From Paraburkholderia sp. SOS3 (GTDB taxonomy: Bacteria > Pseudomonadota > Gammaproteobacteria > Burkholderiales > Burkholderiaceae): a stretch of 64,000 bases of DNA. A program made the translations under genes and the position numbers. This document shows positions 1-8,000 of the stretch, piece after piece. Numbering within the stretch: position 1 is the stretch's first letter; each line of letters begins with the position of its first letter. The notes under the pieces were generated by a model. The model did not search any database, was not told the DNA's origin, and worked only from the letters and a program-made list of their open reading frames with translations. The stretch is taken from assembly GCF_001922345.1 (NCBI RefSeq), contig NZ_CP018811.1, positions 3,782,001 through 3,846,000 of the forward strand, written 5' to 3'.

Positions 1-310
1 CGAGATAGTCGTCGGCGCCGGTTTCGAGGCCGACCACGCGATCGAGCGGATCGCCCTTCGCGGTCAGCATCAGGATCGGCACGGTTTCGCCCTCGGCGCG
101 CAGGCGCGCGCAGATATCGAGACCGTTTTCGTCGCCGATCATCAGATCGAGCACGAGCAGGTCGAACGGCTCGCGCTCGAGATAGCGCTTGAGGCGCATG
201 CTGTTTTCCACCACCCGCACCGAGAAACCCTGCGACGTCAGAAAGCGCTGCAGCATATTGCGCAGCTCGGCTTCGTCGTCGAGCACGATGATGCGGGGCG
301 ACCGGTCCAT
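1..310 (-). CDS. OmpR-family response regulator, receiver domain (partial)
   Basis: Only the N-terminal 103 codons are inside the window; the gene continues leftwards beyond base 1. The translation begins MDRSPRIIVLDDEAELRN and shows a complete CheY-like receiver core. The acidic pair is D11/D12, the phospho-acceptor is D55 in LLVLDLMIGDENG, the conserved Thr is in ILMLTAKGD, and the usual GADDYL stretch precedes the output domain. These match OmpR/PhoB-type regulators, whose DNA-binding winged helix would lie outside the window. The cognate histidine kinase is expected next to it but cannot be seen. The ATG at 310 is the only plausible start. The target genes are unknown. Confidence 0.9.
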   Translation of the reverse strand, partial: MDRSPRIIVLDDEAELRNMLQRFLTSQGFSVRVVENSMRLKRYLEREPFDLLVLDLMIGDENGLDICARLRAEGETVPILMLTAKGDPLDRVVGLETGADDYL

Positions 311-332
311 GCAAGGCTCCTTCGGAAACACG

Positions 333-650
333 CTATTCGCGCCGTTGTGTTGCGAGGAACTGCTCGATCTGCGGCAGTGTTACATATCCAACCTTCTGTG
401 TGTCGATCTGGTCGAAATGCTGCGCGACGCGCGGCATGCCGAGTTCCGCCTGCTGCTTCGTGAGCTTGCCGTCGTGCGTCGTGTTGGCGGCGGTGAAGCG
501 TTCTTCCAGCTTTTGCAGCATACGCTGCGTGCGGCCCGAGCCGCCCATTCCCATGCCCTGCATCGCCGGTGCGTTTTGCGTCGGCGCTTCCTGCGCAAAC
601 GCGCTCATCGATGCAAGGTACAGCGCCAGCATCGCAATCCACTTCTTCAT
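333..650 (-). CDS. Small secreted protein with degenerate EF-hand pair
   Basis: 105 residues. The chosen ATG at 650 follows GGAGGAAGAG and opens a signal peptide (MKKWIAMLALYLASMSAFAQ), so the product is probably periplasmic; a start 8 codons upstream would spoil the signal sequence. A Met/Gly-rich stretch (MQGMGMGG) follows. Then come two EF-hand-like segments, NTTHDGKLTKQQ and DTQKVGYVTLPQI. In both, several acidic loop ligands are replaced, so calcium binding is doubtful. It lies 22 bases upstream of the response regulator on the same strand and may be cotranscribed with it, which would suggest an envelope-stress or metal-sensing setting (inference). Confidence 0.75.
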   Translation of the reverse strand: MKKWIAMLALYLASMSAFAQEAPTQNAPAMQGMGMGGSGRTQRMLQKLEERFTAANTTHDGKLTKQQAELGMPRVAQHFDQIDTQKVGYVTLPQIEQFLATQRRE

Positions 651-1067
651 CTCTTCCTCCGTCGAGGCGCTCACCTGCGTCGCTTGCGATGTGCCGCGAA
701 CCGTTCGGTGACGTGGAGCATTCTTGTCGTTCGCCGCACTCGACGCAACGGGAAAACTATGTCATTCAATGTCGCGAGCAACAACCGCGAAAACGTCGAA
801 TGAATCGTGTGACTCGTATGACATGCGCAAGATCTATCTATGTAAGCGCGGCTTTTCTGACATTCTTGAACATTAATTAGGAAAGGAAATTATCGTATCC
901 TTGGCGAGCGCGAAAATAGCCTGTGTGGTTGGTCTTCGAGCGCATGCGGCGCTCTATACTTCGCATTCCATCAAAGTTTGATGGATCAGGCTTGGCAGCT
1001 TGAAACAAGTAATCCCACACGCCTGCTCCGGCAGGCCGTGTGCTGCCTCCGCACGTTTATAGTCAAT
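651..1067. other. Intergenic stretch without a gene
   Basis: No convincing reading frame on either strand. Part of it (about 815-900) is clearly more A+T rich than the flanks. A perfect 6-bp inverted repeat GAGCGC/GCGCTC with a 5-base centre lies at 939-955 and is followed directly by a TATACT box (955-960). No well-spaced -35 element is seen, so this is only a possible promoter/operator for the structured RNA and gene that follow. Confidence 0.5.
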
Positions 1068-1150
1068 GGGCGGGCCATGGCAGGGAGACCTTCGGGTCTG
1101 CCGGTTTATGGATTACTTGACCGGTCTGCCAACCCTGTCATGTGCCCGCT
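1068..1150 (+). ncRNA. Structured leader RNA resembling phage C4/ash-type leaders
   Basis: The plus strand folds on paper into a three-way junction. The outer stem pairs GCGGGCCATGGCAGG (from about 1070) with CCTGTCATGTGCCCGC (to about 1149), with few mismatches. Inside are a tetraloop hairpin AGACC-TTCG-GGTCT (1086-1099) and a second hairpin CCGGT...ACCGG (1100-1125). The preceding text TTTATAGTCAATGGGCGGGC is, from memory, typical of leaders found before ash/C4-type phage genes (C4 antisense RNA class). It ends about 50 bases before a small ORF with a strong Shine-Dalgarno. Family assignment is a resemblance and was not searched. Confidence 0.5.
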
Positions 1151-1201
1151 CACCTCTCTTCCGATCGGTCGCGGGCCTTCTCAGATAGCGGAGGAAGCAG
1201 A

Positions 1202-1615
1202 ATGACCAATCACACCAAAACAGTTTCGAACGAACAACGGACGCTTCGCGACGAGACATTGCGAAACGCGGAACGGATCGCGCTCGGCACGGCCCAGGGT
1301 GACGCGTCGAACGACACGCGCCAATCCATTTCGCCCAAACAGCGCAAGAAGCGATACGCGCATCTGGAGCGCTTCAGCGTCGCGGCTGTCCATCAGGCGA
1401 TCCGGGCGAGCCGGCAACTCGACCAGATCAGCGCCATGGCCGGCATGATCGCGCGCGATCAGGGATCGTCGCGAGAACGGAAGGCGCTTCTCGAGGGGCT
1501 CGAAAGCCTCGCGCGAAACTACGCGTCCGAGGCACGCATGGATATGGAGCATATGTCTATCGCGCAGTTGAAGCACACGCCTCGCTGGAAGCGGTTCAAG
1601 CAGCAGATCGGGTGA
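1202..1615 (+). CDS. Small helical protein of unknown function
   Basis: 137 residues. The ATG at 1202 is preceded by GGAGGAAGCAGA, an excellent ribosome-binding site, and this fixes the start. The protein is highly charged and predicted mainly helical (long Lys/Arg/Glu stretches such as SPKQRKKRYAHLERF). It has no signal peptide, no membrane segment and no recognised motif. It sits 50 bases after the structured leader RNA, so its expression is probably controlled through that leader. The phage-like leader suggests mobile-element ancestry, but no phage genes surround it. The next gene (tpsB) converges on it. Function is not assigned. Confidence 0.7.
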   Translation: MTNHTKTVSNEQRTLRDETLRNAERIALGTAQGDASNDTRQSISPKQRKKRYAHLERFSVAAVHQAIRASRQLDQISAMAGMIARDQGSSRERKALLEGLESLARNYASEARMDMEHMSIAQLKHTPRWKRFKQQIG

Positions 1616-1652
1616 GTGCCGCCGGCACGGGCCGGTGACGTGGCTCGTGCGT

Positions 1653-3380
1653 TCAAAAGCTTGCGGCCAGCGAGACGCCAAGCGTCACGCGCGCAGTCGG
1701 GAATGCCGCTGGTTTGTACAGCGGGGTTCCCGCGAACAGATCGTAGGTGACGCCGGCATACTTCGCGGGTACGGCGCCGCGCAGGCCAACCGCCGCGCCT
1801 GCCAGTTGAGTCCCCGCCAGAAATGCCGTGTTCGGTCCGAATACGCGCCCGTAGTCGAGTCCCACGTATAGCGTTTGTCCGGTTGCGAGGACCGGCCATT
1901 GCAGTTCGTTGCGCCAGAAAAAACCTCGTTCTGCGGCAAGCATCGTTTCGCCGTCGAACCCGCGCACGGTGTAGCGGCTGCCGATGGTCAGGTCGTCGAG
2001 GTAGAACAGCGTGTCGCGCGTGTATTGACCATGTAGTGTCGTGACGTAGCGGAAATTCTGCGATGCAATCGCGAATGGCACGGACAGGTTCGCGTCGAGC
2101 GCGGCCATATGGAAGCGGTACGTCGGGCCGTCGATGTACGGGTCTGGCGTTGCGCCAAGGCCGCCAATGCCCTGGCGCCAGGCGAGCGTGCCGTCGAACT
2201 GGGCCGCGCCGAAGTAATGCCGGTCTGTTACGCCGAGTTCGAAAAACGTGTTGTTGCGGTCTTGTGTCGGTATCGTTGCGTCGTCGATGAAGCTGTCGCC
2301 GAAGCGCTTCGAGAGCTGCACATAACCGCCGAGCACGTCGTTCCGGCTGCGCGACAGCACGCGCGCGATGCGCACGGCGGCGGTCTGTGAATTGCCGCTC
2401 GAAACAAACGTGCGGTTCACACCGGCAATGTGCTGGTAGTAGGTGTTTGTGTTGCCTGACAGGGTCGCGGTCCAGTAGCCGAACGGAACGGCGTACGAAC
2501 CACTGAAGCCGTGCGAACCGATCGACTTGTTGCCGAACGACAGGTCCTGATTCGCGCCTACATAAAATATGTCGTTGAGCCCGAGCGGGTTGTCGATGCC
2601 GAGGCTGACGTTGCCTTGCCATTTTCCGGTCGACGACGTACCCGAGTTGTCGACCGATGCAACGAACGTCCAGGGCTTCGCGCGTCTGACCGTCACGACG
2701 ACATCGCTTTCGCCGGGCATGTCGGTCGGTTCGATCTTCATGTCCACGTCCTGACTCGCGACGCGCTTCATCTGCTCGAGACCCTGTTCAAGGTCGCGCA
2801 TGTTCAGCAGACTGCCGCCCGTGACGGGGAACGCGGTCTTCCATGTGCCCCGCATGGAAGGGTCTGCGAGTCGAACCTGCCGCACGAGGCCGGGCACGAG
2901 CGCGAACGACAACGTGCCGGCCGTCAGGTCTTGCCGTACCACCAGTACGCGGGTGGTCACGTAGCCCCGACCGAGCACCGCCTGCTGCAGTGCTTTGGCG
3001 AGTATGTCGATGCCTTGCTTGCCGACGCATTGCCCCTTGTAGTGGTCGAGCCATTCGCGGGCGAATGCGAACGGGTCGAGCGGCAATGCCGAAGCGCCTT
3101 TTGCTTTCGCTGCGGCTGGCAGGCTGTCGGGTACGTCGAGCGCGAACCGGTCGATGCGGAAGCACGGCGTTTCGGAAGGCAAGGCAGGAAAGGCTTCGGG
3201 CTTCGTTAGCGTGGACCGCACGGTGGGTGCCGTTACTGCCGCTTCACGCTGCTGTGCGTCGCGCCGCTGCTGCTGGTTCTGTTCCGTTTCGAGGCCGCCG
3301 AGGCTTTGCCCCTGTACATTGGGCGCGAGCGCGACCAAAGCCGTGAGCGGCAAAGCCGCCAGGCTGTTTTTGATTTTCAT
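1653..3380 (-). CDS. Two-partner secretion outer-membrane transporter (TpsB / FhaC / CdiB type)
   Basis: 575 residues. A signal peptide (residues 1-25, ending PNVQGQ) is followed by an N-terminal plug/linker. POTRA repeats occupy about residues 70-240 (for example the IDRFALDVP and LVPGLVRQVRLAD regions), and a C-terminal 16-stranded barrel follows. The hallmark YTVRGF motif near residue 475 (VRGFDGETMLAAERGFF) and the terminal aromatic residue (…SLAASF) are intact. It would sit in the outer membrane and export the TpsA protein encoded upstream on the same strand. The order tpsA - small genes - tpsB is that of Burkholderia bcpAI(O)B loci, not the E. coli cdiBAI order. The ribosome-binding site is weak, consistent with translation from a long polycistronic message. 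Confidence 0.93.
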   Translation of the reverse strand: MKIKNSLAALPLTALVALAPNVQGQSLGGLETEQNQQQRRDAQQREAAVTAPTVRSTLTKPEAFPALPSETPCFRIDRFALDVPDSLPAAAKAKGASALPLDPFAFAREWLDHYKGQCVGKQGIDILAKALQQAVLGRGYVTTRVLVVRQDLTAGTLSFALVPGLVRQVRLADPSMRGTWKTAFPVTGGSLLNMRDLEQGLEQMKRVASQDVDMKIEPTDMPGESDVVVTVRRAKPWTFVASVDNSGTSSTGKWQGNVSLGIDNPLGLNDIFYVGANQDLSFGNKSIGSHGFSGSYAVPFGYWTATLSGNTNTYYQHIAGVNRTFVSSGNSQTAAVRIARVLSRSRNDVLGGYVQLSKRFGDSFIDDATIPTQDRNNTFFELGVTDRHYFGAAQFDGTLAWRQGIGGLGATPDPYIDGPTYRFHMAALDANLSVPFAIASQNFRYVTTLHGQYTRDTLFYLDDLTIGSRYTVRGFDGETMLAAERGFFWRNELQWPVLATGQTLYVGLDYGRVFGPNTAFLAGTQLAGAAVGLRGAVPAKYAGVTYDLFAGTPLYKPAAFPTARVTLGVSLAASF

Positions 3381-3424
3381 GCGAGAAGTTTTTTAGAACT
3401 AGATTTCAGGTTGCCGCGATAAGG

Positions 3425-3568
3425 TTACTTGCCGGGCAGTCGCCTCGGGAGTTCGCTGGAATCTGAACTGACTTCATCGTTGCCATGAGTGACTTTGACG
3501 TGGCCGTCTTCGAGCAAAGCCGGAGACGAGGCAGGCAATGCCAGAAACGGAATCACCTCTGGCCACAC
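3425..3568 (-). other. Short ORF in the BcpO position (doubtful gene)
   Basis: An open frame of 47 codons beginning with GTG (alternative GTG at 3556) reads VWPEVIPFLALPASS… and ends …RRLPGK 45 bases before tpsB. Some Burkholderia CDI loci carry a small bcpO gene at exactly this place. Here there is no convincing Shine-Dalgarno, no ATG and no lipobox, and the frame is closed by stops just upstream. It may be the tail of a decayed gene or chance. Listed for its position only. Confidence 0.25.
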
Positions 3569-3573
3569 TCACA

Positions 3574-3803
3574 TCAACTATTCATACCCATCATTTTTTC
3601 TGCAGCCGGCAACGACTCTGGATGGGCAATCTGTAACTTATCAAGAACGTACGTCAGCAGCTCATAGGCCACGTCATAGTCGCCGAAGTCAATATATTCC
3701 GATACGTTATGGCGGTCACTTTCAGAGATTTCGCTCCAGGTCTGTTCAAGAGATTCGCGTATCAGTCACTCAATTTCGCCAAAGGCTCTTGCTGCATCGT
3801 CAT
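3574..3803 (-). pseudogene. MafI-like immunity protein, broken by a one-base deletion
   Basis: The ATG at 3803 overlaps the stop of the toxin fragment upstream (ATGA), as in toxin-immunity pairs. The frame reads MTMQQEPLAKLSD and hits TGA. Adding one base near 3764 joins it to LIRESLEQTWSEISESD…EYIDFGDYDVAYELLTYVLD…, giving a continuous 76-residue acidic protein ending …MMGMNS. The length arithmetic fits exactly one missing base. The pattern 'IRESLEQ-W--I--S(D/E)R---EYID-GDYD-AYELL--VL' is characteristic of MafI-family immunity proteins (from memory). G+C content is well below that of the neighbours. Most likely a decayed orphan immunity gene; a sequencing error is possible. Confidence 0.6.
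3764..3767 (-). other. Frameshift site in the MafI-like gene
   Basis: On the minus strand the text is AAATTGAGTGACTGATACGC. Reading one additional base after GAC (for example GAC-CTG-ATA) restores the frame from KLSD to LIRESL and removes the TGA. No homopolymer longer than three is present, so simple slippage is not an obvious cause. Confidence 0.55.
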
Positions 3804-3955
3804 TTAGGATTTCTCGGAACGTTTGTTGGGAATGCCGTGACGATTCCGCCACCCTTACTAGCCGCTTCGATTACGTCACGAATGTCAATGCCATCACGGG
3901 TACCGTTCTTAACGATTCTGCCGTTAGCTTGAACGGTTTCAGCAATGGTCGGGTG
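3800..3955 (-). pseudogene. Orphan C-terminal toxin fragment (CdiA-CT remnant)
   Basis: A 51-codon open stretch directly after an in-frame TAG (3958-3956) reads HPTIAETVQANGRI…, then GTRDGIDIRDVIEAA, GGGIVTAFPTN and VPRNPK before its TGA, which overlaps the immunity ATG. It has no start codon or Shine-Dalgarno of its own. The closing pattern (ID-R-VI-----GIVTAFPT) resembles the last strand of BECR/EndoU-type nuclease toxin domains from polymorphic toxins (family resemblance only). Position, low G+C and overlap with a MafI-like gene indicate a truncated cdiA-CT/cdiI orphan module, presumably left when the current toxin end of tpsA replaced it. Confidence 0.55.
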
Positions 3956-3960
3956 CTACA

Positions 3961-3995
3961 AACGACAAATCCGGTGCAAGGCCGGGTTTGTCGTT
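3961..3995. terminator. Hairpin terminator between current and orphan toxin modules
   Basis: An inverted repeat of 13 bp (ACGACAAATCCGG / CCGGGTTTGTCGT) with a 7-base loop. On the plus strand the one odd pair is a G-U wobble and the stem is followed by TTTTAATT. On the minus strand it is a C-A mismatch followed by TTTGTAG. It begins one base after the stop of the 45-residue ORF, so it may end the tpsA transcript, uncoupling the orphan genes and tpsB from it. Confidence 0.6.
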
Positions 3996-4133
3996 TTAAT
4001 TAAAGAAGAATTTTTTAATCAGCAACCCACCTATCAAGGCGAACGCGGCTCCGACACAAACCCAATAAGCGAGTTTTTCTCCGCGCGTCATTTTCGCCCA
4101 TTGCTCAGGGGTTGGACCTCCACCTGCAGCCAT
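3996..4133 (-). CDS. 45-residue single-span membrane protein; candidate CDI immunity protein
   Basis: The ATG at 4133 lies 15 bases after the tpsA stop and is preceded by ACTAGGGAGGCTTAA, a near-perfect Shine-Dalgarno. The product starts MAAGGGPTPEQWAKMTRGEK. It continues with one hydrophobic helix (LAYWVCVGAAFALIGGLL, about residues 21-38) and ends IKKFFFN, a positively charged inside end. Its location directly behind the toxin-encoding 3' end of tpsA is the immunity-gene (bcpI/cdiI) position. Immunity proteins for membrane-acting CDI toxins are small membrane proteins, so this is a reasonable candidate, but it could also be an accessory peptide. No family is recognised. Confidence 0.65.
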   Translation of the reverse strand: MAAGGGPTPEQWAKMTRGEKLAYWVCVGAAFALIGGLLIKKFFFN

Positions 4134-4147
4134 TTAAGCCTCCCTAG

Positions 4148-5000
4148 TTACTTTCCAGTGGTTTGAGTTGAATGCCCCCAAGGAAGCACGCCAAAGCTAA
4201 ATGCGCCCGGTGTTCCAACGCCAACCTCCAATGCCGTCGAGCCGCCATAAGCATGTGTTACAGCACCAAAGACGTTGATACCTAAAGGTGTTGGTACAGA
4301 GATAAACGCTTGATTTCCGTCGCCCGCCAAGAAGTTTCGCGTATCTTCGGCGTTTTTCGCTCCAAAGATGTAACCGATTGAACTACTAAAACCAGCTTGA
4401 TAGGAAACAGCCGATGGGTTTGTCATCGAAACCCCACCGGATACATAACTCGACCCATCATAAAGATTCAACGCTGCCGTACCGCTTCCAGATAGAACAC
4501 TGACACTCGTTGTTGCATAGTCCGGCGCAAGTCCTCGGCCATGCTCCCCAAACCCCGCCGAATAATCCCCCGTATTGAATCCCGGCGAGAACGGCCCATT
4601 CGGATCAACCTTCGGTGTTGCGGCCTGAGTGCTTGGCGTGCCCCAACTATATGGCGAGTTTGTGCCGCCCGTGCTCTGCGTAATCAAGTCCTGCACGGCC
4701 TTCGATGGCGTGGTCAGCATTGACGGATCTTGCACCAGATAATTCCCGCTGCTGTCCGTCACCAGTTTCATGCCCGTCGTGTCATAGATCGCACTCTTCG
4801 GCGTATCTGCGTTCAACGGAACAGCCACGCTTGCCGACGCATACTCCCCGTACTGACTGTTATTCGCCGCACGCATCGCGTTTTCAACCTGTGCCGCTAT
4901 GATCGGCGAGCCGTCGGCATTCTTCAGCCCCTGCGCCTTCGCTTGATCTGCAATCTGTTGTGCTTTCGATTTTTCCTGAGGATGCAACTGCCGATTGTAA
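4148..5000 (-). other. C-terminal effector region of TpsA (candidate CDI toxin)
   Basis: The last ~285 residues begin after the glycine/alanine-rich pretoxin stretch, at VDRYNRQLHPQEK (about 4980-5000), a sequence that often marks the start of the variable part of Burkholderiaceae TpsA proteins. A helical segment with AQVENAMRAANN follows. The Gly/Ser-rich tail contains GYIFGAKNAEDTRNFLAGDG, VSVPTPLGINVFGAVTHAYG and GVLPWGHSTQTTGK. No nuclease signature is evident to me; the closing block may match a named polymorphic-toxin domain (type 22 came to mind) but this is unverified. G+C falls noticeably here compared with the rest of tpsA. Confidence 0.5.
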
Positions 5001-8000
5001 CGGTCGACGTTGTAGCCCGAGACCGCGCCTGCGTTACCGCCGGCAGCACCGCCCGCGCCAGTCGCGATTGCGTTCGCGACGATGTTCCCCAGCACGGTAT
5101 TTACGTTACCGCTGCCGGTCGGATTCGCGCCGGCAATCGCGCCGCTCAGTTCGCTGAGTTTGCCCGCCGCGATGGACGCGATAGCTGCGCCCGCCGCACC
5201 GCCCACGGCGTTGCCGCCCGCGAGCCCGGTCACGATAGCTGCGCCCGCCGCCTGCATTTCCGCACGCGCAATGCCGCCTTCCTTCCATGCGACCATGCCG
5301 GCCTGGTCGCCGTTCGCCTTCGCCTCGTCATACTTCGATTGCGCGAAATCTCCGACGCGGCGCGAGACCGCTTCGCCGGCCGCGCTTGCCGCCGCCATCA
5401 TGTCGGACTGCCTGTCGAGGAGATTGTTCACGTCCGGCAGTTTGGCGACCGTGCCGTTCGTGTTCGTCGTGTCGCGCGACAGGCTCGCAACGTCCTGCGT
5501 CTGGTGGGCCGCGTCCGTCACACTGATCGTGCCGGCGCTGATAGCGCTGCGCGTCGTCGCGCTATCACTGCCGCTGTCGTTCTGGCTCAACATCGGCGCG
5601 ACGCCGCCCGTATTCGAACCTGACGTATTGCCGTGCGTTGCGTAGTTCGAGCCACCGTCACCCAATGTCACGCCGCCGCCAATTCCACCCGAATGCGCGT
5701 TGTAGCTGGAACTGTTCTGGATATCGCTGAACGTGAGCGTACCGGTCGAGAGGTTATTGTGCGCCGCGTCCGCCGCGCTCGCAATCGTCGCTCCCTTCAG
5801 GTCGGTATTGCCTTTCACGTTGACGTTGAATCCGCCGTCGCCCGCCTGAATGCCGGCCTGTTCGTTCACGCCTGCATAGTTACCGCTTGCGTCGCCATGC
5901 TGTGAACTGAAGCTGCCGCTTGCGCCGCCCTGGCTGACGGAGAAGCCACCGCCTGAACTTTCCTGATGCACAGCGCTGGTCATTGTGTCCTGCACGCTCG
6001 CGATGTTCAGATTGCCACCCACGTCTGCATTGACCTGACGCGCATTCACGTTCGCACCAATGATGTTCGTATCGCCGCCCGACAGAATCGTGGCCGAGTT
6101 ACCCGCATTGATATGCGTGTTATTTGCGATGGCGGAATCGCTGTTCGCGTTGCCGTGCGCCTTCGACATCGAAGCGTCGACACCGAAGCCACTCGTACCA
6201 TACGAAATTCCGACGCTTCCACTGCTGGACTCGTTTGTGCTTCGCGTCGAATCCGTGTCGGTCGTATTGACCAGATTGATCTTGTTGTTGGCGGCAAGAA
6301 TCGCGTCAGTGGCATTCACGTTCGACCCGGCAATAGTCAGGTTGCCGCTTCCCGGCGTGCCATCGCCAGTGGCCACAAATGCTGCTGTGCCTCCCGCCGC
6401 GACGCGCGAACCGCGGTTCGCGGTGCTGTCTTCGGTGTGGGTGCTCTTGCTGTGGCTGCTGCCATAGCTAAGTTCAATCCTGGCTTCCGGCTTCCGTCCG
6501 TTTGCAAGATCGCCGAGCGGCGCGCCTGCCGCACCGAGCGAATCAATCGCGCCGCTTGCGGCTGCCATGCCGTGAAGCGCTGCCGCACGGTCGTCCTGGC
6601 TGCGGCTGGCTGCACGCGACTGGTCGACCGTGTTCGAAATCGAGTCGATGACAGGTGCCTTTATTGCGAGCGTGAAGCCGGACTGTTTGACTTCGTGGCT
6701 TTCGTCGTGATGCGCGGTATCGACGGCCGAATCTATCGTCACGTTCTGTCCGGTTCCCGTAACGTTCTGCGCTGCAATCAGGTTGCTTCCCGTAACGTGC
6801 AGGTCTTTGCCTGCCGAGATATTCACGCTGCCGTTGAGCGAGCCGACCGTGCTCGCATTATTCGTTACGGCTGTGTCGTTGGCCGTGTCTGATTGCGCCT
6901 TCGTGCCGTATGAAATGCCGATGCCGCCGCCCGCACCGAAGCCTGTGCTGCGCTCGCTATAAGACGACTGCGAGGTTTGAGTATCCTGCGATGTCGTGAT
7001 CGTCACATTGCCTACAGCGGCAAGGTCCACATCGTTCGTGCCGACAATCGTGCTGCCCTTGACGTTGATGTCGTTGCCGCTTGCGATTGACACGGCGTTA
7101 GCCGACACGAGACTGCCTTGCGAGAGCGTAGTGGTCGTATTGCTCGAACTCGCCACTTCCTTGCCGCTTACGACGTTGCTGTGCTTGTGCTGCTCCTGCG
7201 AATTCTCGACGTTCGTTTCCGTAGCTGCGCCGATGTTCACGTTGCCCGACGCGGCGAGCGTCGCAGTACCCTTGTCGAGACTGATCGCGCTGCCCGTGAC
7301 GTTGATATCCTTGCCCGATGCCACGGTCAACGAATTGCCCGCGTTGAGCGTGGTCGCCGTCAGCGTGTCGTCCGACCGGTGCAAAAACTCCGAATAGCTG
7401 CCGTGGCTGTCGCTGCCGGAACTGTTGCTATCCGTCGTTGAGGTTGCTTTCGCTGCCTGCAAGGTCACGTCGCCGTTTGCCGCAACGACGCCGCCGCCCC
7501 AAAGATTGATGTTCGCGCCGGTCGCCGTCAGGTCGCCGCCAACACCAATGATCGACACGCCGCCGATGTTTATGGAACTGCCCGTCGTCTGGTTAAAGTC
7601 GGTGTTCGACACGCCGTTAGCGCGCTCGACGATCTTGTGCTCGCCGGTTTGCGCCGCGCCGATATCGTAGTTGCCGCCCACGGCCATCCCGAGATTCCCG
7701 CCCACGTTCAGATTGGCTGCGTTCTGCTCGATGTTGCCGCCCGTCACGATGACCGCATTGCCGGCGACATTCAGGTTCGCAATAGGGCCGAGTGTGGTCG
7801 TGGTGCGTGTCGCGCCGGTCGCGCTCACCTGGTCAACGGTCTTGACCGCCGTGTTCAGCAGCAGGTCGCCGCCCGCATTGAGCGCGAGGCTGCCGGCGTT
7901 CACCGTGGCTGAAGTTAGGTCGATATTGCCCTTCGTGTTCAGCGACATCAGACCGCCGCTTTGCAGCGTGCCGAATGCGTTGTTGATCTGGTTGCCCTGG

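Noticed and set aside
3489..3932. 147-codon plus-strand frame between tpsB and tpsA
   Set aside because: No ribosome-binding site and no domain. The minus strand of the same bases gives recognisable toxin-tail and MafI-like sequences.
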